NCBI RefSeq assembly: GCF_015390235.1
Contig: NZ_VUOH01000001.1
Coordinates: 682,001 to 746,000, forward strand
DNA length: 64,000 nt
Reading direction: 5' to 3'
Source of the DNA: Quadrisphaera sp. INWT6
GTDB taxonomy: Bacteria; Actinomycetota; Actinomycetes; Actinomycetales; Quadrisphaeraceae
Below the pieces are notes generated by a model. The model was not told where the DNA came from. It saw only the letters and a program-made list of their open reading frames with translations, and ran no database searches. Below are positions 52,062 through 58,657 of this stretch, piece by piece. Every line of letters starts with the position of its first letter. The first letter of the stretch is position 1. The translations under genes and the position numbers were made by a program.

Positions 52062-52451
52062 GTGGCTGACACGACCGATGAGCTGGACCGCCTGGCAGAG
52101 CTGGTGCCCGACGACGCGTGGCTGACGGTGCCGGACATCGTCGAGCGCCTGGACAGCGACGTGCAGAAGGTGCGCCGCATGCTCGACGAGCGGCTGCTCG
52201 TGGGCGTGCGCCGCTCGTCCACCCCGGGCGGGCCCAAGGTGCTGCAGGTGCCCGCGCGCCTGGTGGAGCCGGAGCCGCTGGTCAGCCTGCCGGGCACGCT
52301 GACGGTGCTGTTCGACGCCGGCTTCTCCGACGCCGAGGCGCTGCGCTGGCTCTTCACCCCCGACGAGGCCCTGGGCACCTCGCCCGTGGAGGCGCTGCGC
52401 GCCAACCGCATCGCCCCGGTCCGCCGCGTCGCGCAGGTGCTCGGGTACTGA
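52062..52451 (+). CDS. Rv2175c-type winged-helix DNA-binding protein
   Basis: 129 residues from GTG 52062. The N-terminal half is a winged helix (DAWLTVPDIVERLDSDVQKV, RRMLDERLLVGVRRSS, KVLQVPARLV). The C-terminal half is the family's own helical domain: LVSLPGTLTVLFDAGFSDAE, ALRWLFTPDEALGTSPVEAL, RRVAQVLGY. In Mycobacterium tuberculosis the homologue is a substrate of PknL whose DNA binding is lowered by phosphorylation (established). Here the gene is divergent from the PASTA kinase, supporting the same partnership. The DNA target is unknown. The N-terminal Thr-rich stretch (VADTTDELD) is a plausible phosphorylation site, as in the mycobacterial protein (inference). Confidence 0.88.
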   Translation: MADTTDELDRLAELVPDDAWLTVPDIVERLDSDVQKVRRMLDERLLVGVRRSSTPGGPKVLQVPARLVEPEPLVSLPGTLTVLFDAGFSDAEALRWLFTPDEALGTSPVEALRANRIAPVRRVAQVLGY

Positions 52452-52478
52452 CCCGGGAGGCCGGAGGGGTGCGGCTGG

Positions 52479-53819
52479 TCAGCGGGTGGCGCCGGTGACC
52501 AGCCAGGCCCCGCCGCGCTCGCGGGGCACGAGGGTGACCAGCCGCGCCGCGGTGTAGGCGCCCGCGAACACCACCCACAGCCACACCAGGCCGGTGCGCC
52601 CCGGCGGCGCCCAGGCCAGCACCGCGAGGGCCAGCGGCGCGTAGACCGCCGCCGAGGCGATGCTCGCGCCGGCCAGGTAGCGACCGTCGCCGGCGCCGAT
52701 GAGCACGCCGTCGAGCACGAAGACCCACCCCGCCAGGGGCAGGCAGCACGCCAGCACGACCGTCGCGGCGGCCAGCGCGGCGCGGACCTCCGGGTCGGGG
52801 CTGAACAGCGAGGCCACCGGGGCTGCGAGCACGACGAGCACCGCACCCATCACCGCGCCGGTCACCACCCCCCAGACCACCAGGCGGCGCACCTGCCCGC
52901 GGGCGGCGGCGGCGTCGCCGGCTCCCAGCGCCCGCCCCACCAGGGCCTGCGCGGCGATGGCGAGGGCGTCGAGGGCGAGCGCCGTCGTCGTCCACAGCAC
53001 CACGGCCACCTGGTGGGCGGCGATGCCCGCGTCGCCCTGGCGGGCCGCGACGTACGTGGTGAGCAGCAGCGCCGCCCGCAGGGCCAGCGTGCGCACGAGC
53101 AGCGGCACGCCGGCGCGGGCGGAGCGGAGCACCCCGAGGCCCCGCGGGGCGAGGTCGGCCCAGCCGGCACCCGGCTGGCGACGGACCCCGCGCACGACCA
53201 CCACCGCCAGCGACACCGCCATGCCCAGCTGCGTGATGGCCGTGCCCGCTGCCGACCCGGCGACGCCGAGACCGGCGCCGAACACCAGCAGCAGGTTGAG
53301 CCCGGTGTTGACGACGGCGCCGGTGACGGCGACCACGAGCGGCGTGACCGTGTCCTGCAGGCCGCGCAGCACCCCGGTCGCGGCGAGCACCACCAGCATC
53401 CCGGGCAGCCCCGGCAGGCTCCAGTGCAGGTAGTCGAGGGCGAACGGGCGGGCGGCCGCCGAGACCCCGAGGGCGTCGACCACCGGGCCGCTGACCGCCC
53501 AGGTGGCCACGGCGACCACGACCCCCAGGCCCGCGGCCAGCCACATCCCGTCGACGCCGCTGGCCAGGGCCCCGCGCAGGTCACCGGCGCCGACGCGCCG
53601 GGCCACGCTCGCGGTGGTGCCGTAGGCGAGGAAGACGAAGACGCTGACCGCCGTCGCCAGCACCGCTCCCGCGACGCCCAGGCCCGCCAGCGGCAGCACC
53701 CCGAGCCGCCCGACGATGGCGGAGTCGGCCAGGAGGAACAGCGGCTCGGCCAGCAGGGCCCCGAGCGCGGGGACCGCCAGCCGCAGGACCTCCCGGTCCG
53801 CCTCCCTCACCGTGATCAT
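52479..53819 (-). CDS. MATE-family efflux transporter (DinF-like)
   Basis: 446 residues with about twelve membrane segments in two repeated halves. MATE features include PALGALLAEPLFLLADSAIV near the start, the loop GVLRGLQDTVTPLVV after segment 4, and a second-half counterpart VPLLVRTLALRAALLLTTYV followed by AHQVAVVLWTTTALALDALA. It exports cationic drugs or metabolites in exchange for H+ or Na+. The ATG at 53819 lies inside a repeated GATCATG motif; a GTG at 53810 (VREADREVLRLAVPAL) may be the real start. It sits between the kinase locus and the carotenoid genes. Confidence 0.87.
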   Translation of the reverse strand: MITVREADREVLRLAVPALGALLAEPLFLLADSAIVGRLGVLPLAGLGVAGAVLATAVSVFVFLAYGTTASVARRVGAGDLRGALASGVDGMWLAAGLGVVVAVATWAVSGPVVDALGVSAAARPFALDYLHWSLPGLPGMLVVLAATGVLRGLQDTVTPLVVAVTGAVVNTGLNLLLVFGAGLGVAGSAAGTAITQLGMAVSLAVVVVRGVRRQPGAGWADLAPRGLGVLRSARAGVPLLVRTLALRAALLLTTYVAARQGDAGIAAHQVAVVLWTTTALALDALAIAAQALVGRALGAGDAAAARGQVRRLVVWGVVTGAVMGAVLVVLAAPVASLFSPDPEVRAALAAATVVLACCLPLAGWVFVLDGVLIGAGDGRYLAGASIASAAVYAPLALAVLAWAPPGRTGLVWLWVVFAGAYTAARLVTLVPRERGGAWLVTGATR

Positions 53820-53923
53820 GGGATCTGCGTCCAGGACCCGCAGTGATCATGGGATCCGTGCGCGGCCGGGTGTGCGCGGATCCCATGATCACGGTCGTTC
53901 ACGTGCACGGATCCCATGATCAC
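53811..53923. repeat. Four-copy GTGATCATGGGATC repeat cluster
   Basis: GTGATCATGGGATC occurs at about 53812-53825 and 53843-53857 in one orientation, and at 53878-53892 and 53909-53923 inverted. Copies 2 and 3 form a perfect 15-bp stem extended by GTGCGC/GCGC. It resembles a REP/BIME-type intergenic element and could also act as a terminator for neither, one or both flanking genes. Confidence 0.8.
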
Positions 53924-53932
53924 GGTCGGGGG

Positions 53933-54898
53933 TCAGGCGGCGAGGGCGCGCCAGCGGGTCATCTCGCGGCGGGCCGCCCGCGCCCGGCCCAGCGCCGGCA
54001 GCGCCACCGCGAGGCGGCGCGGCAGCGGCACCGAGACCCGCTGGTCGAGGACGCGGTACCCGGCGTCCTCGACGGCTCCGAGGATGCCGCCGTACAGCTC
54101 GAAGGCGCAGCGGATCGAGTCGCGGCTGGTGGGGTGCAGCAGCGCGATGCCGGGCTCGGCTTCGCGGTACACCTCGCGGGTGCGGGCCACCTCGAACCGC
54201 AGCAGCTCCACCACCCGGCGGTCCAGCGCTCCCGACCGGCGGCCGTGCAGCAGCAGCTCCCTGTCGACGCCGTGGGCCGCGAGGTCCTCGTCGGGCAGGT
54301 AGGTGCGCCCGCGGTCGAGGTCCTCCCCGACGTCGCGGACGAAGTTGCTCATCTGGAACGCCTCGCCGAGCAGCTCGGCGCGGTGCGCCGCCTCGGCCTC
54401 GGCGCCCGGCAGCGGCTGCAGCACCGGCAGCATCTGCAGGCCGATGACGTTGGCCGAGCCGTACATGTACTGCTGCAGGTCGGCGTAGGTCGGGTAGTGG
54501 GTCGTCGTGATGTCGGCCCGCATCGAGTCGAGGAAGGCCGTCACCGTGCCCAGCGACAGGTCCCAGCGGCGCACGGTCGCGAGCATCGCCCGGCCCACCG
54601 GCTCGCTGGGGCGCTCGCGACCGTCGAGCGAGGCGAGGAACCCGTCCGACCAGGCGACCAGGGCGTCGGGGTCGGGGTCGGTGAGGGAGTCGACGAACTC
54701 GTCGGCGTAGCGGGCGAAGCCGTACAGCGCCCACACCCAGGGGCGCTTGGACGGCGGCAGCAAGGCCGTCGCCAGGAAGTACGTCTTGCCGTGCTCGGCG
54801 TGCAGCGCGCGGCACTCCAGCAGGTCGGCGCGCAGCTGCGGGTCGGTGACCCCCGCCGCGTCGAGGCTGGCGCTGCCCGCCGGCCGCCTCACCGCCAC
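53933..54898 (-). CDS. crtB: Phytoene synthase
   Basis: 321 residues from GTG 54898, overlapping the crtI end by 10 bp. It is a trans-isoprenyl diphosphate synthase of the squalene/phytoene class: first Asp-rich motif in YADEFVDSLTD (~43-53), second in NFVRDVGEDLDRGRTYLPDE (~180-199), plus the YMYGSANVIGLQMLPVLQPL region (~144-163). It condenses two geranylgeranyl diphosphates to phytoene at the membrane surface. The substrate would come from the prenyl synthase gene upstream on the same strand. Together with crtI it should give lycopene or a related polyene. No cyclase or hydroxylase gene is in the window. Confidence 0.92.
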   Translation of the reverse strand: MAVRRPAGSASLDAAGVTDPQLRADLLECRALHAEHGKTYFLATALLPPSKRPWVWALYGFARYADEFVDSLTDPDPDALVAWSDGFLASLDGRERPSEPVGRAMLATVRRWDLSLGTVTAFLDSMRADITTTHYPTYADLQQYMYGSANVIGLQMLPVLQPLPGAEAEAAHRAELLGEAFQMSNFVRDVGEDLDRGRTYLPDEDLAAHGVDRELLLHGRRSGALDRRVVELLRFEVARTREVYREAEPGIALLHPTSRDSIRCAFELYGGILGAVEDAGYRVLDQRVSVPLPRRLAVALPALGRARAARREMTRWRALAA

Positions 54899-56502
54899 GC
54901 GCGGGAGCGGTAGGAGCGGTCGACGCCGGTGATGCGCTCGGCGGCCAGGCGGCCGCTGATCAGCACCATCGGCACCCCGACGCCGGGCTGCGTGCCCGAC
55001 CCGGTGAACACGACGTTCTCACCCCAGAGGTTGCCGGGGCGGAACGGCCCGGTCTGGCCGAAGGTGTGGGAGGAGGCGAAGGGCGCGCCGTCGGCCATGC
55101 CGCGGTCCAGCCAGTCGAGCGGGGTGGTGACGTCCTCCACCTCGATGCCCTCGCCGAAGCCCGGGTAGCCGCGCCGCTCCAGGGTGGAGATGACGTGCTC
55201 GCGGTAGCGCGGGGCCACCTCGTTCCAGTCCAGGCCGTGCTTAGCACCGGCGGACAGGCTCGGGGTGGGGAACAGCACGTAGTACACGTGCCGCCCGGCC
55301 GGGGCCAGGCTCGGGTCGCTGACGGTGGGGGTCGAGACCAGCACGCTCGGGTCGCTCATGAGGCGCCCGCCGGTCAGCTCGGCGAACACCTCCTTCCACG
55401 CCCGCCCGAAGAGGATCGTGTGGTGCGCGGCGTCCTCGTAGGAGGCCCTCGAGCCCGCGAGCATGAGGTAGCACGACGGGGAGAACACCAGCGGCCGCAG
55501 GCGGCGGTGCTCCACCCCGAGCAGGTCGGAGTACGCCACCGGCAGGTCGGGGTTGAGGACGACGGCGTCGGCGGGGATGCGCTCGCCGTCGGTCGTGATG
55601 ACCGCCGTGGCGCGGCTGTTGGCGTGCTCCACCGAGGCGACCGTCGTCGAGAAGCGGAACTCCACGCCGTGGGCGGCGGCCGCGGCCGCCATCGCCGACG
55701 GGACCGCGCTGACGCCGCCGCGGGCCGAGAACACCCCGGCCACGGAGTCCATGTAGGCGATGACGGCGTAGATGGCGAGCGCGTCGTAGGGCGACAGGCC
55801 CGCGTACAGCGCCTGGAAGGAGAACACCTTCTGCAGGCGCTCGTCCTTGAGGTACTGCCCGACGACCGGGGCGAGCTTGGAGAAGCCCTGGCGGCGCAGC
55901 AGGCGCAGCAGGTCGGGGCGGAGCAGGTCGAGCGGGGTGTCGATGTTCCTGTCGATGAAGGTGCGCATCTCCGCGCGGTAGAGCTCGGAGACGAACTCCA
56001 CGAAGCGCAGGTAGCCCGCGGCCTCCTCGGGGCCGCAGACCCGCCGCACCTCCTCGGCCATCTGCTGGGGGTCGGCGTGGACGTCGAGGGTGGAGCCGTC
56101 GGCGTACTTGGCGCGGTACAGCGGGGTGACCGGCTCGAGGGTCAGCCAGTCGGCCATGTCCTCGCCGAGCGCGTCGAAGCAGTCGGCCACCAGGTCGGGC
56201 ATGGTCAGCACCGTCGGGCCGGTGTCGAAGCGGTAGTCGCCGGCGCCGTCGGGCGCGGGGGCGGTGATGCGCCCGGCGCGGCCGCCCGGGTGCGCCTCGC
56301 GCTCCACCACGGTGACCTTGCGGCCCGCGCCGGCCAGGCGCATCGCGGCGGACAGGCCCGCGAGCCCCGCGCCGACGACGACGACGTGGTCGGTGGGGCC
56401 CACCACGCCGCGCTGGCGGCCGGGCACGAGCGCGTCGACGGTGCGGCGCACGGCCAGCCGGCGGGAGCCGGAGCCGGCCAGCGGGGACAGCAGGGAGGTC
56501 AC
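54889..56502 (-). CDS. crtI: Phytoene desaturase
   Basis: 537 residues from GTG 56502, with TGAGGATGACC upstream. The FAD dinucleotide-binding motif is VVVVGAGLAGLSAAMRLAGA (~33-52) followed by a VVEREAHPGGRAG segment. The CrtI signature near the end is GSGTQPGVGVPMVLISGRLA (~500-519). Intermediate motifs DTGPTVLTMPDLV (~85) and FSFQALYAGLSPYDALAIYA (~240) are standard. It introduces successive double bases' worth of desaturation into phytoene using FAD. The first ~30 residues before the FAD motif are an Arg/Ala-rich extension. It lies upstream of and overlaps crtB, forming a crtIB operon. Confidence 0.92.
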   Translation of the reverse strand: MTSLLSPLAGSGSRRLAVRRTVDALVPGRQRGVVGPTDHVVVVGAGLAGLSAAMRLAGAGRKVTVVEREAHPGGRAGRITAPAPDGAGDYRFDTGPTVLTMPDLVADCFDALGEDMADWLTLEPVTPLYRAKYADGSTLDVHADPQQMAEEVRRVCGPEEAAGYLRFVEFVSELYRAEMRTFIDRNIDTPLDLLRPDLLRLLRRQGFSKLAPVVGQYLKDERLQKVFSFQALYAGLSPYDALAIYAVIAYMDSVAGVFSARGGVSAVPSAMAAAAAAHGVEFRFSTTVASVEHANSRATAVITTDGERIPADAVVLNPDLPVAYSDLLGVEHRRLRPLVFSPSCYLMLAGSRASYEDAAHHTILFGRAWKEVFAELTGGRLMSDPSVLVSTPTVSDPSLAPAGRHVYYVLFPTPSLSAGAKHGLDWNEVAPRYREHVISTLERRGYPGFGEGIEVEDVTTPLDWLDRGMADGAPFASSHTFGQTGPFRPGNLWGENVVFTGSGTQPGVGVPMVLISGRLAAERITGVDRSYRSRAWR

Positions 56503-56617
56503 GCGGTCATCCTCACAGCGGGGGGAGCGGGTCGCCGCCCGGGAGGGCGCGGAGGTGCTGGTCGTCACACCGGCCCCGGTGACGCCCCGGGAGGCGGGGC
56601 GGGGCCGGTGCGGGGGC

Positions 56618-57787
56618 TCAGGTGGTGCGGGCGGTGGCGGCGTCGACGAGGGCGTCCAGCGCGGCCCGCCCCTCGTCGGTGACGTCGGCCCCGGCCAGCG
56701 CCTCGCGGCTGCGGCGGACGCCGTCGTCGATGAGCTCCTCCACGCGGGCCAGGGCGCCCGTGTCGACGACGACGTCGCGGAGCGCGGCCACGCCGTCGGC
56801 GTCGAGGTGCGGGTCTCCGAGGTGGCGCTGCAGCAGCTCGGCCTGGGCGTGCGTCGAGCCCTGCAGCGCGTACGCCACGAGCACGGTGCGCTTGCCCTCG
56901 CGCAGGTCGTCACCGGCGGGCTTGCCGGTCTGGGCCGGGTCGCCGAAGACGCCGAGCACGTCGTCGCGGAGCTGGAAGGCCTCGCCGAGGGCGAGCCCGA
57001 AGGTGGAGTACGAGGCCGTCAGCGCGGGGGAGGCCCCGCCCAGCGCGGCGCCCACCAGCAGCGGCTGCTCCACGGAGTACTTGGCGCTCTTGAAGCAGAT
57101 GACCCGGCGGGCCCGCTGCAGCAGCGCCTCGGCCTCGGCCTGCAGCGGAGCCGCCGTCGCGGCGCCCGCGCCGCCCGCGCTCACCGCGGGGGAGGCCACG
57201 CGCAGCGGTGCGGCCTGAGCCAGCATGTCGAGGTACTGGCCGCCCATGAGCTGGGTGCGCATCCGGTCGAACACGACCTCCGCGTCGCGGCGCCGGTCGC
57301 CCGGCAGGACGGCGCTGCGGAAGACCTCGTCGGACCAGGCCAGGCACAGGTCACCGGCGAGGATCGCCCCCGCGGCGCCGAACCGGTCGCCGTCGCCGTC
57401 CCACCCCTGCTCGGCGTGCAGGGCCGCGAAGAACCGGTGGGTCGCGGGCATGCCGCGCCGGGTGTCGGAGGCGTCCATCACGTCGTCGTGGATGAGCGCC
57501 GCGGCCTGGAAGAGCTCCAGGGCCGTGGCCACGCGCACCACCGACTCGGCGTCGACCGGGGCGCTCGCCGCGGCCGGGTCGCCGCCGGCGCCGCGCCAGC
57601 CCCACCAGCAGAACGCCGGGCGCAGGCGCTTGCCGCCCGCGACGAGGCGGGCGATGGCTGCGACCAGGGCGTCGCTCTCCTGGCCGACCTCGGCCAGCGC
57701 CGCGGCCTGGGCGGCGAGGACGGCGTCCAGCTCGGCCTGGACCCGGGCCCGCAGGTCGTCGGCGTCGAGGACTCGGACGGGACTCAC
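56618..57787 (-). CDS. idsA: Polyprenyl (geranylgeranyl-type) diphosphate synthase
   Basis: 389 residues from GTG 57787, which TAGGCT precedes by six bases. All main motifs are present: GGKRLRPAFCWWGWRG (~51-66), the first Asp-rich motif ALIHDDVMDASDTRRGMPAT (~96-115), GQYLDM, a KSAKYSVEQPL segment (~235) and the second motif QLRDDVLGVFGDPAQTGKPA (~276-295). The bulky residue upstream of the first motif cannot set chain length with confidence, but location before crtI and crtB argues for geranylgeranyl diphosphate. The counterpart idsA2 is also near pknL/aroG in mycobacteria. A GAG-rich insert (VSAGGAGAATAAPLQAEAEA) is unusual. Confidence 0.9.
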   Translation of the reverse strand: MSPVRVLDADDLRARVQAELDAVLAAQAAALAEVGQESDALVAAIARLVAGGKRLRPAFCWWGWRGAGGDPAAASAPVDAESVVRVATALELFQAAALIHDDVMDASDTRRGMPATHRFFAALHAEQGWDGDGDRFGAAGAILAGDLCLAWSDEVFRSAVLPGDRRRDAEVVFDRMRTQLMGGQYLDMLAQAAPLRVASPAVSAGGAGAATAAPLQAEAEALLQRARRVICFKSAKYSVEQPLLVGAALGGASPALTASYSTFGLALGEAFQLRDDVLGVFGDPAQTGKPAGDDLREGKRTVLVAYALQGSTHAQAELLQRHLGDPHLDADGVAALRDVVVDTGALARVEELIDDGVRRSREALAGADVTDEGRAALDALVDAATARTT

Positions 57788-57793
57788 CGGGGG

Positions 57794-57799
57794 AGCCTA
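57794..57799 (-). promoter_or_regulatory. -10-like TAGGCT for the prenyl synthase gene
   Basis: On the minus strand TAGGCT stands six bases before the GTG at 57787; no ribosome site is visible. Confidence 0.45.
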
Positions 57800-57916
57800 T
57801 GCGCGGAACGGCGTCCCGCCCGTCGGGTGACACCACAGAAGGACGCTCAGGCACCCGTCGGGCACCCGCCGGGCGTCCCCAGCGGTGGAAGGGGGCCCCC
57901 GCCGGGCCCACCGGGC

Positions 57917-57922
57917 TAGCGT
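57917..57922 (+). promoter_or_regulatory. -10-like TAGCGT for the phosphatidyltransferase gene
   Basis: TAGCGT stands six bases before the GTG at 57929. Confidence 0.4.
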
Positions 57923-57928
57923 GCCCGG

Positions 57929-58657
57929 GTGCAGGAGCCCGGTCGCACCTCCTCGGCGGAGCACGCGCGGCGCTGGTCGCAGGCCCACGGCGGGGTCCAC
58001 GCGTCGCCGCTGGTGCGGTGGTGGCTCGGCGGCGTCCGCCGGGCCGCGACCCCGCTCGTGTCGGCAGGGGTGAGCCCGTCGGCGGTGACCCTGGCCGGGC
58101 TGGCGCTGTCGCTGCTGGCCCTCGTGCCCGCCGCTGCCGCCGGGGGCGCCTGGGGGTTCGCAGGGGGGCTCGTCGGGGGGCCTGCCGAGGGCCCGGCTGC
58201 GCGGTGGGCCCTGGCGGTCCCGGTGCTCCTGGGCGCCGCGGCGCTCGCCGACGGCCTCGACGGCGCCGTCGCCGTCCTCGGCGGCACGGCGAGCCGCGGG
58301 GGGGCCGTGCTCGACGCGGTCTGCGACCGCGTCTCCGACGCCGCAGGCCTGGCCGCGCTGTGGCTGCTCGGCGCCCCCGTGCTGCCGGTGCTGCTGGCGG
58401 CCGGGCTCGGCCAGGTGCACGAGTACGCCCGGGCCCGCGCGCAGGCCGAGGGGATGACGGGGCCGGGGGCCGTCACGGCCTCCGAGCGGCCCACGCGCGT
58501 GCTGGTGGCGGCCATGTTCGCCCTCGCGTGCGGGGTCCACCCGCAGGACGCCGGCACCTGGGCCGCCACCGGCGCCTGGGTGGCGGCCGCGGCCGCCCTG
58601 GTCGGCCTGGCGCAGCTGCTCGTCGCGGTGCGACGGGGCCTGTCAGGCCCCCGCTGA
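57929..58657 (+). CDS. CDP-alcohol phosphatidyltransferase family protein
   Basis: 242 residues from GTG 57929. The family motif is D-G-x2-A-R-x8-G-x3-D-x3-D; here DGLDGAVAVLGGTASRGGAV then LDAVCDRVSD (~102-131) keeps the four aspartates and the glycine, with Val in place of the first-motif Arg. About five or six hydrophobic segments are seen (for example SAVTLAGLALSLLALVPAAA). It transfers a phosphatidyl group from CDP-diacylglycerol to an alcohol such as inositol phosphate or glycerol phosphate; the acceptor is not clear. It is divergent from the prenyl synthase and its last 15 bp overlap the convergent GGDEF-EAL gene. Confidence 0.85.
   Translation: MQEPGRTSSAEHARRWSQAHGGVHASPLVRWWLGGVRRAATPLVSAGVSPSAVTLAGLALSLLALVPAAAAGGAWGFAGGLVGGPAEGPAARWALAVPVLLGAAALADGLDGAVAVLGGTASRGGAVLDAVCDRVSDAAGLAALWLLGAPVLPVLLAAGLGQVHEYARARAQAEGMTGPGAVTASERPTRVLVAAMFALACGVHPQDAGTWAATGAWVAAAAALVGLAQLLVAVRRGLSGPR

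Noticed and set aside
53933..57787. Complete carotenoid pathway
   Set aside because: Only prenyl synthase, phytoene synthase and desaturase are present; no cyclase, hydroxylase, ketolase or glycosyltransferase is in the window.
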